From Vigna angularis (taxonomy: Eukaryota > Streptophyta > Magnoliopsida > Fabales > Fabaceae): a stretch of 64,000 nt of DNA. The position numbers and the translations under genes were made by a program. Within the stretch, counting starts at the first letter, position 1. Each line of letters starts with the position of its first letter. Positions 36,212-48,600 of the stretch are shown here, in pieces. The notes below the pieces were generated by a model that saw only the letters and a list, made by a program, of their open reading frames with translations, was not told where the DNA came from and did no database searches. Location of the stretch: assembly GCF_016808095.1 (NCBI RefSeq), contig NC_068979.1, positions 29,345,960 to 29,409,959 of the forward strand, in the 5' to 3' direction.

Positions 36212-37417
36212 ATATGTAGCTCAAAGATATTCATTTACTTAATGTATATTTCTTCTTAAAGGGTGTGATCATCTAAGAGCATATAATGATATGGCATGCT
36301 ATATTTTACAACCTATCATATCATGAGCTTGTTAAAACAAAGTTAAAGATATATTATCAAAATATGTTTTAGGGATATATTGTTAAGACATGATCTAATA
36401 CTATAAGAGAATAATAAGCTAGTTATCAAAGAATGAAAGATTATAACTACTTATTTGAGAGAATATTCTAATCGATCAAACAAAGCAGCAAGTATAAAAA
36501 AAGACAGAAGATATACATCAAAATGATGAAAGAGATTTAATACGAAAAAAATATGAGAGATATAATACTAACAAGAAAGATACAGAAGAACAAGTACATG
36601 ATAAGATGGTTGATGTAGTTCCTTCTTGTGGACGAACTGGATAATTGATTTCCATGGAGGAAAAGGCCGTGATTTGTACAAAAATGGAGAGGAGATGAAG
36701 AAATGCTTCACTTTCTAATAGGTTCTAAGAGAAGCCAAGTTTCTACAAGCAATTATCAATATGAACACAAATTTCATCTTATAGAACGAATTGATATTTA
36801 GAAAAATTGTCTAATATATCTCTCTCTCTACCTCTCCCCCTCTCTAATGTGAACTCCATTTGTACAAGGACTACTTAGGATATTTAGGGATAGGGTTAGA
36901 ACCTTGAAGGAAATTTGAAAAATTGAGAAGGTGAGTTGAACAGTATTTTAGAAATATCGATATCTCGAGCTATATAACTTTAATTGAAGTGATTCTGAAA
37001 CGAGGTGAAAGTTCACATTCTGGACTTCCATTTAGGCTCAAGAATCACTTAATTTGGGTGAGTAGGATGAGAGATATGACCACGAGATAATTAAGACAAA
37101 AGTGAGTTTATGAATTCGAGTGAAGGAAGAAGAGGTAAATATGAAAGGTGAAAGGAAATAATCACTTTTTTCAAGAGAGACAATACACAAAGGATGGGAA
37201 AGTCCTTTAATACAACCAAAGAATTTTTGCATCACTTAAGAACTTAGAGAATCACTCTCACTAAGATAGAAAAAAGATAATCTCTAATATTTTTGAATAA
37301 AACTTAACTTGTTCCTTCAAATGGTTCAGCTAGAAGCTTTAACCATAAAAATTACAAAAAAATTCATTAATTGTAGTTACATTCCACTTAAGCTAATAAT
37401 AAATGATCACACTACTT

Positions 37418-37553
37418 AATGGCTGATTGTAATTGAAATTGTGGTAACCAAAAATCACCCAAAAGTGCTTCTTGTCCTCCCTTCCAATGGCTGATTGTAA
37501 TTGAAATTGTGGTAACCAAAAATCACCCAAAAGTGCTTCTTGTCCTCCCTTCC
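37418..37553. repeat. Perfect 68-bp tandem duplication
   Basis: Two units, 37418-37485 and 37486-37553, both starting AATGGCTGATTGTAATTGAA and ending CTCCCTTCC, with no difference seen. The identity suggests a recent event or an assembly artefact. Confidence 0.93.
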
Positions 37554-38108
37554 CCCACTTCATTCATTTTTTATATATAAAAATTAATACATAAATAAAA
37601 ATATTATTTTTAATTATTGTATATTTAGCCCTTCAAATATTTATACACTTATAAATAAAGTTTTGGCTCCACCAAATATTTTTGAAGATTCACCATTAAA
37701 AATAATGAACTTCCTTCTTACTCTATCACTACTCACCTTATTACAATCATTATCGCTATCACTACCTTTGTCATTATCATTCTTTATCATTGTCACCACT
37801 CTCACTATCATTGTTGTTATCTTCACATGCAGGACCTCTAACACCAGCACATTGTCACCACGTTTATCGGTGACATGGTTGTTGACAATCACAAAACTTT
37901 CATAATTGCTTTAAAACTTTTATCATCATTGACATCTTTATTATTATCATCATTATTGTTGGATCAAACACTCCATCACTACGCTAAAAATTATAATAGT
38001 AAGAATGTAACTTTTTCTACTTAAGAGGATAGTAGTCCAAATGTCATGATTTAACTGTGACTTCACTTACTTAACTTTCGTTAAGGGACAAATAAACTTC
38101 ACTTACTT

Positions 38109-38184
38109 AACTTGTACTTTAACCACTATCATTTTCATAATAATATAACTTGTACTTTAACCACTATCATTTTCATAATAATAG
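38109..38184. repeat. 38-bp tandem duplication
   Basis: Two units starting AACTTGTACTTTAACCACTA at 38109 and 38147. Confidence 0.9.
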
Positions 38185-40059
38185 TTAACACCTCAATGTT
38201 GCCTAAGAGTGACAAATAAACTTGTACTCGGTTGATATTGTCTAAACGCATCCTAAAGCTAACAAATGATATTTTTATTAAAAAAAAATGCATTATTGAT
38301 AATATGATGTTTTTGTTAGTGTGATATTTAGTTTATTTGTAAAAGAATATTTTTATTGAATATTAGAGCAAGTACAAATATGAGTACGAGTACACATATT
38401 CTTTGATAAAGACGAGAATAAAATACAAATTTCATATTGGTTGAATATTAAATATATGTGTATATAACTTTTTACTTAAGAAATGAGAGTGTAGTCAACC
38501 TTTTATTGAATCATTATTATCATAACACTTATTATTGTTTATACTATTATAATGAACTATTATTATATTCAATTTCACCATTATATTATAATAAGTGACA
38601 CTTTCACATTTATAGGGATGACAATGGATTGGATTAGACACAGATAGTGTCTATCTACTACTTACTCGCTCGATACTTGCATAAAAAAAATCCATAGATT
38701 TTTTCAAAGAGATAGTACTCGTTGCTCTCATTGGATACTCACAAATATTAATAACATTTATTAATCCAACTACAAAAAATTTTTTTTACAGCACTATTAA
38801 TTTTCTAGAGAAAATAATGGAATATGTATTCTTTTGAAGATAAAAGAATGAAAGAATTTTAATTTTCTAAGTTCAGATGAGTTTTTATTGTTTAATAAAA
38901 AGATTGAACCGTGTTTATATTCATAAAACTCTTCAAAACCTCAAAGATTAATGATTGTAGTTTTGATTTATAATAGATCCTATGCAAAATTTGCGATTCT
39001 CTTTCCCATGGTGAGATGGAGAATATATAGAAATTGTTTTCTCATAAGAATGTGTTCAGTATTTACATTCTATGTGTTGTTATATGCTTAAGACCAAAAG
39101 GACTAGGAAGCTTGACATTAGAATCTCGGGCACAAACTATCTATCGTATTCACATGCAAGCCTAGTGATTCAACAAATTTGAGATTGAGTTCGAAACTTT
39201 CTCACATGAAAGTGTTTGCAAGTGAGGATGAAGGCCAACAAAAACACCTAATTCCATAGAATCCATAGTCAAAAACAAAAAATAAGCATTGAGTTCTTCC
39301 TAAAGAAATAAAACGAAAATACTAGAAAATGTTCTTTATCTCAAACGTTTTTATTATTAATTGATCAAATTTGCTCAACTCCCTTAAATCTACTACATTT
39401 TTATTTTTCCATCTAACATTTTTTAACCTTCATAAATATCTGTCGCAACCGGAATCGCGACGGGACGACGATCCAATAAAAAGAATAAATATTGAAAAGA
39501 GATTTTGGAGTCGCCACCATAGTTTATTCTGGAAAACTACGGAAAAACCATAAAATGATAAGGCATGGTCAATTTGAACCAGATTCTTGGTTCGGGAGTC
39601 GGTTACGTGTAGGGAAGGTATTAGCACCCTACAACGCCTGCCCTAAGGCAGTACCTTTAACTAAATGCGCGAATATGTATGTGGTTTTCAAAGTATTTAA
39701 CTTCCCCTTAAAATAAAACTCTAAAGAAACAAACAATATTTTTTAGCTTTTTGGGGCCCGACAAGGATTGACCTTGCTCCTACGTATTCTCATGTGAGAA
39801 ATCAGGGTTACGTAGTTCTTTTGAAAACTGCTTGGAAATTTGTTTGAAAATTGTTTGAGAATTTGTTTGGAAAATGATTTGGATTTTTGGGAGAGTGAGC
39901 CTGACAAGGACTGGCCTTGCTCCTACGTATCTCCACTTTTGATGGAGAATCAAGGATCACGTAGTTCTGGAAGGCGATATTGTTTGTAGTTTGAAAAGTG
40001 AATGTTTTTTTAGTTTTTTGATGATTTTATATATGTTTTTTGGTATTTTTATTTAAGAG

Positions 40060-40930
40060 AATGAAAAGGTTTTTAGCACAAGGACGATGCGTGCGATCAC
40101 ACATGTGCCTAAACCTTCGAAACATATTTTTTTGTAATTTAATTTAAAAGAGAGAAAAGGTTTTTAGCACAAGGACGATGCGTGCGATCACACATGTGCC
40201 TAAACCTTTGGAACATATTTTTTGGCGTTTTTGATGAAAGAGAAAAGGTTTTTAGCACAAGGACGATGCGTGCGATCACACATGTGCCTAAACCTTTAAA
40301 ACGTATTTTTGGTATTTTGAAGAAAGAGAAAAGGTTTTCGGCACAAGGACGATGCGTGCGATCACACATGTGCCTAAACCTTTAAAACGTATTTTGGCAT
40401 TTTTGAAGAAAGCGAAAAGGTTTTTGGCACAAGGACGATGCGTGCGATCACACATGTGCCTAAACCTTTAAAACATATTTTTTTGGTATTTTTGAAGAAA
40501 GAGAAAAGGTTTTCGGCACAAGGACGATGCGTGCGATCACACATGTGCCTAAACCTTTAAAACGTATTTTTGGCACTTTTGAAGAAAGAGAAAAGGTTTT
40601 CGGCACAAGGACGATGCGTGCGATCACACATGTGCCTAAACCTTTAAAACGTATTTTTGGTATTTTGAAGAAAAAGAAAAGGTTTTCGGCACAAGGACGA
40701 TGCGTGCGATCACACATGTGCCTAAACCTTTAAAACGTATTTTTGGCATTTTTGAAGAAAGCGAAAAGGTTTTTGGCACAAGGACGATGCGTGCGATCAC
40801 ACATGTGCCTAAACCTTTAAAACATATTTTTTTGGTATTTTTGAAGAAAGAGAAAAGGTTTTTGACACAAGGACGATGCGTGCGATCACACATGTGCCTA
40901 AACCTTTGAAACATATTTTTGGCGTTTTGG
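40060..40930. repeat. Tandem array, 10 units of about 87 bp, inside the solo LTR
   Basis: The core GGACGATGCGTGCGATCACA, followed by CATGTGCCTAAACC, occurs ten times (near 40082, 40170, 40260, 40347, 40433, 40521, 40608, 40695, 40783 and 40870). The core is nearly invariant, while the AT-rich spacer (GTATTTTTGG...GAAGAAAGAG) varies slightly in length. The Leu/Pro-rich open frames on both strands are repeats of this unit, not proteins. Confidence 0.92.
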
Positions 40931-43346
40931 AGAAAGAGAAATATTATTATTTTATTTATTCATTTTTTTTGTGATTTCTGTTCAATTAAAAAAAAAGTGA
41001 GTGTGTGCAGTGTTTAACAAATAAATGAAACAAGGGATGGGGTTATCTTACAAGGGGATACATAATAAAATATGAAACAACTAAAAAAAACATGAAAATA
41101 AAATAAAAGCAAGAGAACATCCAATGAAAATAAGAGTGTTAGGGATAAAACCAGTATTGCAACACGATTTGCTTCGTCCAGCCCAAATCCAAAAGAACGT
41201 AAGGGTGTACTGATGAATTTTGGGGGTGCCGCAGGTGAATATTGGCCCAAGAGACCCATTTCTTGTCTTTTTACTTCTGGCAAGAACACATGGGCTTAAG
41301 CCCTGGGAGTGCATAAGTGAAAATTGTGGGTGCCAGGAAGAAGGGATGCGGTCCGAAGGGTTAGGTCCAAAGAGTTGTATTCAGAAAATAGGGGTTTCCA
41401 AATTCATACTCATTTTACGTTCACAGTTAACTCAGCTCAAATTCAGAATCTCCTTCTCTAATTGGACCAACCACTTCCTCGCTACCGCTTCGAACCAGCC
41501 ACTGCGAACCGCTCTCGACCGTTCTCAGCACCTCAGGCACCACCGCGACCGCTGCCGACCGCGGGTCACCACTTTCTCTCTATTTCTCTTCTCCGCGCTG
41601 CGCCAGGAGCCGTCAGCGGCAAACCCAAACGCCACCGGATCCGTTCCCAACCGTGACGCCGATGGCTTTGGAGGGTCCAGTTCAAATGAGTGAATGGAGG
41701 AATGAAAGTCGTGTTGGTTTGTAGGAGGGTTTATGGCTGTGAGGTGAATATGAAGGATGAAGGAATAAGGGCGATGGTGTTGGCCGTGAGGTAAGGATGA
41801 AGATGGTGGGCTGGAGTGTGTGAATATGGGTGTCTGGCCGTGCGTGTTAGCGGTGGCCGTGGGTGTCCAGATGGTTGGGTGTGATGATTGTTCGGTGTTG
41901 GAGGTAAAGGCCGTGAGATCAGGATGAAGAAACAGAAGGAGCCAGTGCCCCCCACGTGCTGGAGATGATGGAGAAGAAGTTGGAGGTGTTGGCCGAATGG
42001 TAAGGATGAAGATGATGAAGTTGGTCGTGGTTTGGGTATAGGAGATAATGGAGAAAGAGAATGTGATGAAAATGATAGGTGCAGGTCGCGGGTGTCAATA
42101 TGGCTTGTGGCATTGGGTGAATATGGATGATTGGTGTTGGACGTCCAGTGTCATGAAGGGATGAAGATTGATTTTCGGTAACAACAGACCGTGTACAAAT
42201 ATTCACAACACTATCTATTTAACAGCAACACATGCAAACATAACACATGCAAACATAGCAACCACATAACAAAGACATGTTCAAGGGTAACGTGACAGAG
42301 ACATGTTCAAGGAAAATTAACCAAACTCAGTAAAACATGGAGTGGAATACATTACTTACCTCTTGAAGCTTGGCTCCTTTTTGTTAAGTCCTGTGCGTCC
42401 GATGTCTCCTTCTTCCTCGTGGCTGGCTTGCCTTTTTCTCGATAAGGTGCTCTTCCCTCTGAATGTGGAGTGTTGTAGTGGTCTCTCAGTTGTTGGAAGT
42501 GACGGTGTCCGTGAGAATGAGGAAGAAAAGGGTGGCTGCTGGATTCTCACGCTTCTACTTGTTGTTGGTGGCTGGACCGTGTTTCCTTTCCAAGCTGCTG
42601 TCCGTAGCATCCTTCCAAGTGAAAGCTCCTTTCTCCATAACCAGCTGGACGGTGTTTGTACTGCCGAAAAGCTCCTGGGCAGCTTGCATGCATGAGAGTT
42701 GCCACACTGGTTTCTGGAAGTTGCAAGGGTGGTGAGTTTCTTCCAGGCCGTGAATCTTCTTTCAAGCTTGGATGGGAGCTACTTGCTGGGACCCTTTCTC
42801 GGTGGTTTGAAGCTGGAGCTTGAGTCTCTTGTAGCCCTCATTATTTTTGTTCTTCCAGTTTCAACTTCTTCCTTTCTTCTTTCTTCTTCATTGCAGCTTC
42901 TATCCTTCTCCTCCGCAGCTCCAAGTTTCTCCTCTTGCTTTCAATTCAGTTGTGCCTTAAACTCCCCTTCTTTTTTGCTGGACCAGTTATTCTGCATGTA
43001 GGTGCCTACCGTGTCTCTTTTCCATCTTTTTTCTTTGGCCCCTCTTTTGCTAGTGCTACTTCTTACCAAAGAAAGAAGGTTCTCCTTGGCCGTATGATGG
43101 TGTTGGTGTTGATGATGATGGTATGGGCTATGTGTAAGGATGAAGGTGATCAGAGAGGGGTGGAGAATAGTGTGCTTGAGAGGGATATGCCGGGGTGGTG
43201 ATGATCTTAGCTGTGTGCCCAATGGAGGATGATAGAATCAGGATCTCAGTTCAGAAATGGTGGTTTGCGAGGGAGGGAAAACCAAGGTTCCAGTCTCTGT
43301 TCTGTAGAATCAGTGAATAAGGATGTCTCTTTTTTTTGTGATGTCC

Positions 43347-43366
43347 CCCCCCCCCCCCCCCCCCCA
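43347..43366. repeat. Poly-C tract
   Basis: About 19-20 consecutive C residues inside the solo LTR. The length may be inexact in any assembly. Confidence 0.9.
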
Positions 43367-43819
43367 CGATCGTATGATGGGTGAAATCATATTCAAATCA
43401 CTCCCCCTGGTGATTCCCTTTTGCCATCAGATATTATGGAAAAAATGTTATCAAATTTAAGATTCCTCTCTCTGAACTGGCATACGCCTCCTGTGGGTAT
43501 CATGGGTATCATGGGTATCATGGCTGCCACCATGCGCATGCATCTAAAGATAGAGTGGGAGGCAACCAGGCTGTCATGGGGAGGTGGAAAGCAAATGCAA
43601 GTGGCGTCCCATGAAATCTGAAGTGCCAGCTCGTGGATGACAACCCAAAAGTGGGAGTGCCCCTGATTATTCTCTTCTTCTGTAGAAAACCGTGAGTGGC
43701 TCGTCAGACTGTTAGTGGCGGACAGCGGCAGTGGGAGGTGGGAATCCTCGGTGGCAAGTTCAGACCATTTTAAAATGCAACCACCACTATTTGGACGCTC
43801 GGTCAAATACGGGAGTGCC

Positions 43820-44475
43820 ACCAAAACGAACGACCGTTAATGAACGAACGCCAATACCGAACGTTCGTAAGGTAAAACAACCGAAACAAGCCGAACGCAA
43901 ACAGTAACAAAGAACGAACGTTCAAATAGTCAATGAACGAAAACCGAACGTTCACTAACACAAAACAAGACCGAACGTTCACTAACACAAAACACGACCG
44001 AACGGTAAACTTGTCAGGCCGAACGGTTGCACAGTGCAAAGGACGAACAGTCACTGTTTGGACGAGCGGCCACAGTAACAGTGGGAAAGGACGAACGGCA
44101 GAGGACGAACGCTTGATCAAAGAGGACGAACGCTCGCAAGCTTGAATACTGGACGAACGGTTGAATAGTGAAAAAGGACGAACGGTCGCATAAGGGAGAG
44201 GACGAACGTTCGCACGAGGCAAGGACGAGCGGTTTGAAACTGAGGACGAACGTCCCAAATTAACACATGGCCGAACGGCCGAATAGTGAAAGACCGAACG
44301 CTCAAGCAGTCGATTCTGGACGAACGGTCGCAGAAACAGTGTATGAGGACGAACGGTCACTGTTTGGACGAGCGGCCACAGTAACAGTGGGAAAGGACGA
44401 GCGACCACTGTTCGGACGAACGTCCTCAGCAACAGTGGGAAAGGACGAACAGTCACTGTTTGGACGAACGACCAT
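43820..44475. repeat. GGACGAACG motif array in the solo LTR
   Basis: Several dozen copies of ACGAACGnTC/CGAACGTTC occur at irregular 15-40 bp spacing. Longer duplicated blocks (AGTGGGAAAGGACGA, CACTGTTTGGACGA) occur near 44048-44090 and 44365-44470. The motif is the same as the core of the fold-back element at 23.0 kb. Confidence 0.85.
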
Positions 44476-44639
44476 CCCTTTTTTTTTTATTTTTTTATAT
44501 TTTTATTTTTATTTTTATTTTTATTTATTTATTTATTTTTTTATTATTTTTTTTTTTAATTTTTTTTCTTTTTATGAGGAGAATACAATAAAACAAAATT
44601 ATTTAGTCAATCCGGACGAAATTGAGTGTTGACAATATC

Positions 44640-45395
44640 TAATAACACAATATTAGCACATACACAACATGATGCACAACGACAATAACAAAAGAATAAA
44701 AACAACTTAAACCTAAAAAAGGATAAAAATAAAATTTCATTTTTTTAACGAATAATGGATATTTGTAGGTACAAATAATATAATACTCAAACTCAATCCA
44801 TTAAATAATAAGTACTAAATTTCTCGCTACTCACAAATACATATTATCCGTATATATTAACTATTCATAACCAATTTTATCCACAAATATATCGAATACC
44901 AATATTTTTGTTATTCCTACCCACATACTCATCGTTACTTTTTATTATTATTAATATTTTTATCTCCACCACTATAATTATCAATCATTAAAATTGTTAT
45001 CTTATTATACTATCATGACTATTAATATCTGATTAATATCCTACTTTTATAATTTCAAAAAAGTAATCTATAGCACTCATAATTAACCCTTGTGCTTTTC
45101 TTATTTAATTGTGATAAATTTGAAATGTTTTTATTAAAATTAAAGTACAATTTAAAATGAGAAAAGTATAACATAACATTTCAATTTCTAAAATTAGGAA
45201 AGTACTAAAGATTTTAAGTTATAATTTTAATCAATATGTTAGAAGACAATAAAAAATTTAAATTATTTATTTTCTACACATACTAAAATCATCGTGATTT
45301 TAAAAAAGAGAAGAGTAAAATTCAATATTAATGTAGATGTTTTATGAATATAAAGCAAGCATGCACAAATATATGCCTCGAATGTCAACTCCCAT
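44640..45395. other. AT-rich spacer upstream of bHLH121
   Basis: No gene or element end is recognisable. The right end grades into the bHLH121 promoter. Confidence 0.55.
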
Positions 45396-45400
45396 GGGAT

Positions 45401-45410
45401 CACACGTGTG
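45401..45410. promoter_or_regulatory. Palindromic G-box upstream of bHLH121
   Basis: CACACGTGTG, a 10-bp palindrome with the CACGTG core bound by bHLH and bZIP factors, lies about 210 bp upstream of the start codon. A TATA-like ACATATATGG follows at about 45480. Function is inferred from the motif only. Confidence 0.45.
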
Positions 45411-45617
45411 AAGCACTGGGTCCTAATCCAGGGGCAGGTGTCCCGAAAACGACGTCCTTGAAAACAAACAACGAAATTCGACATATATGGATTCCTCGCT
45501 GGCTCGTGGAATGCACACGCTTCATGCGTTTCTCTCTCTTTCAAAACCGGTTTTTGGATTAGATTCAGATTGTGGCCGTGGCAGCACAAACCACCGACCT
45601 CAACCACGCACACCAAA

Positions 45618-48600
45618 ATGGATCAACCAAATCCACCACTCTCCTCCAAACCCAAACTCGCTTCAGAGTCGCCGCTCCACCGCCTCACTCCCACCTCTAA
45701 CCGTTTCCGCAGCTCCCAGCTTCTCAGGTTTGGATGCTGCTTACTCACTTCAAACATTTTTCCAATCAGATTTTGTGTCAACACTTCTACGGAAGAGAAT
45801 TGAATAGATTAAAATTGTAGGCTGGAAGTCAAATTTTAGAACAAGGAAGAATTTTCAGAAATAAATTTATGAACCATAGTGTTGTGCTCTGTGTAGGGAG
45901 AGAGAAAGCAAGGGTGAAGGGGAAAAGGAGGATCCGAGTGCCTCACGGAAGGTTCTGAAAGCTGACCGCGAGAAACTCCGTAGGGATCGACTCAACGAAC
46001 ACTTCCAAGAGTTGGGAAACACGTTAGGTTCGTTGGTTCATTCAACACTTTCTTTCTTTATTTTACAATTTCATTTTTTTAGTTTTACTTTTTTAAAAAA
46101 AATAAAAATTGTTGTCGTTGTTGTATAAGTGTTGAGGTATCGGATGCCAAGTTTAGAACTAATTTTATTTCCGAAGAACCTTTCATCGATTGGTTTAGGA
46201 TCCCTTTGAAAAGATTCTTAGTTCTTCTCCGTTTGGAAAATTTTTAAGTTAGTCTTAGTTTAAGGTGACTTCTAGTTTTAAAAATATTATTTTAAATTTT
46301 AATTTAAAATAAATTGGTTTACAATTTTCTATTCTATTAAAATTAGTTTAAAGAAATGTTGATTGTGATGGTGTGGACAAGAGGATAGTGTTAGTCGTAG
46401 AAATGGTAACGGGGATAACGGTGTAGTGATAACGATAGTAATGGTAGTGTCTGAGTTGGCAGTGGTGGTACCAGTAGAGGTAATGGAAGTGTGGTAATGG
46501 AAGTGTCAGTGGTTGGTGGTAATGACAACAACAATGAGTATAGTACCAATGACAGTGACAGTACTGGTGACAAAAATGTGACGGTGAAGGTAGTAGCAGT
46601 GTGAATGATATTGGTTGTTGTAGCAGTGATGGTAGCAATGACCATGGTGGTGGAGACGTAGTGGTGGTTGTGGCTGTGTTGGTTTTGGTGGTGGTGGTGG
46701 TAACGTGGACAACGTTGAGAAGTGTCATTGCCAAAGGTATCAAGAGTGTGCATTTTAATACTAAAAGACAAATTCAGGTAGTGATTTTTTCTTAATTTGA
46801 AAATAAAGGTAAAAGTGTTTCAAAATTGAGTTGAGAATCATTTCAACTAAATTTTTTGCCGAACACGTTTTGATTTGAAAACTAAATTTAAAGAACTATA
46901 CAACCACCTTGAACAAATCATTAGTAATTTATTCTCTCTCTATTTATATTTTTTTGGATTTAATTTAATTCGTTCAACTTTTACAAGAAGGTTTGAAGTA
47001 ATTTCTCTTATCATTTTCCTCACTTTTTCGTCTACCAAACCATGAAAAGAAAATTTATCCGTGAGTTTTTTCCTTCTTTATATTCTCTTTCCTCTCACTT
47101 CCATCTCTTCCAAACATAGCATTAAGGTAACTATTATTGAAGTCAATAAATACCTTGCATAGTGGTTTGTGCTCCGTTGACATGTGAAACGATTTTATAA
47201 TTGGTGCATAGTCTATTTTAACTCAGTACCCTCTCCTCTTATTGGCTGGGGATGTACACAGCAGTCCAAACAACGTATACAAAGCGTCGATAGATCATGA
47301 TATCACCTGGCTAGATTATTGTTGAATAAAAATGAATAAAAGTATTTTGCATTGTTTCCAACCATATACGGTAAGAATGTTAATTCTGTAATAACTATAA
47401 AAAATCATATCCACGGTAATTTTAATTATTTGACAGTGTAAACAAAAATTATCCTGACGGTGGGCAGAAATTAAATGACAAAAGTTGAGCGAATAATGAA
47501 TAAAAGCATGTCAATTAGACTGGTGTTTGGTGGATAATGTACACAACTCTCCTTTACTCGTAATCTTTGCTATAAGAAACTACTGATATAGTTGATTCTG
47601 TGGTGATTTCTGAAACAAGAACCTTCTTTGAGTTTCGATCTCGTTCTGTAAATGGCTAGTGCAAGCAGGTAGTCCTTATATAACTTTTACCTGTTGTACC
47701 TGGGGTGTTACAATTTTTCTGGTTGTTATAGGGAAATCTTAGTATGTTAATATGACTTTGAGGCCTCTAAGATTCGGAGGTGCTTTTTCCAGAACTTTAA
47801 TCTAGTCTTGTATAGATATCTTTAGTAAGGATATATATGTCATATCCAGTGCAAGTTTTTATGTCTATTTCAACATATATTACCAATTTGATGTAGCATT
47901 TATAACATTACATTACTGATATATTTATGCTTGTTGAACTCAACACAGATCCGGATAGACCCAAGAATGACAAGGCAACTATCCTTACTGAAACCGTCCA
48001 AATGCTAAAGGACTTAACTGCTGAAGTTAATAGGCTTAAAACTGAACATAAAGCACTTTCTGAAGAGTCACACGAAGTAAGGTTCTTGTTTAAATTTTTA
48101 TCACAAGTTTACAGCTCCAATCTTCTGCTTATTTCTTCTGTCAATTTTGTGATTTGCAGTTAATGCAGGAAAAAAATGAACTCAGAGAAGAGAAGACCTC
48201 TCTTAAATCTGATATAGAAAATCTCAATGCCCAGTATCAGCAGAGAGTGAGAATCATGTTCCCATGGACTGCAATTGACCATTCGGTTGTCATTAGTCCA
48301 CCTTACTCTTATCCACTTCCTATACCTATCCCTCCTGCTCCAATTTCCATCCACCCATCTCTTCAACCTTTTCCTTTCTTTGGAAATCAAAACCCTGGTC
48401 CCATTCCTAGTCCTTGTTCAATGTATGTCCCATATTCTACTCCAACTAACAACCCAGTTGATCCACCATCTGTGCTTTATGCTTCCACATCCCATTTGTC
48501 GAACCAAAGGGAATCTTTTAGCAAGTCATCGGGTGATAGAAGGCCTAGTAGTGATGCTGAACGATGTAGCGAGTCTCACGATGTGGCCACAGAACTTGAA

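Larger units (their letters stand above)
36212..39440. other. AT-rich intergenic spacer with local duplications
   Basis: RDR1 3' flank, then AT-rich sequence with no supported gene. It includes a perfect 68-bp duplication (37418-37553), a 38-bp duplication (38109-38184) and a low-complexity ATT/CAT stretch (37700-37960). Confidence 0.6.
39441..44634 (-). mobile_element. Giant solo LTR (Ty3/gypsy Tat/Ogre-like), 5194 bp, TSD ATATC
   Basis: The element begins TGTCGCAACCGGAATCGCGA and ends GAGTGTTGACA on the plus strand. Both flanks carry ATATC (39436-39440 and 44635-44639), a perfect 5-bp target duplication. The left end holds GGAGTCGCCACC and the 'ggtattagcaccctac' segment, which I associate with the 3' end of legume Tat/Ogre LTRs in the opposite orientation. 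I therefore favour the minus strand, though this is not proven. No gag or pol domain lies between the ends, so this is a solo LTR. It contains an array of about 87 bp per unit, a GC-rich region with spurious open frames (41.4-43.2 kb), a poly-C run and an ACGAACG motif array. Confidence 0.82.

Noticed and set aside
40139..40914. Open frames on both strands with repeated HMCDRTHRPCA or MRAITHVPK
   Set aside because: They are translations of the 87-bp tandem repeat in the solo LTR.
40060..40930. CRISPR-like regular repeats
   Set aside because: Repeat and spacer are both conserved, the unit is long and it sits in a plant LTR; this is a tandem array.
41220..43222. Several GC-rich open frames of 80-160 residues
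   Set aside because: They lie inside the solo LTR, overlap on both strands, have low-complexity composition and no recognisable domain.
43803..44456. A 217-residue open frame on the minus strand
   Set aside because: It is a translation of the ACGAACG repeat array (VRPF repeats) with no protein family behind it.
46348..46795. His/Thr-rich and Val-rich open frames
   Set aside because: They come from GGT-rich low-complexity DNA in a bHLH121 intron.
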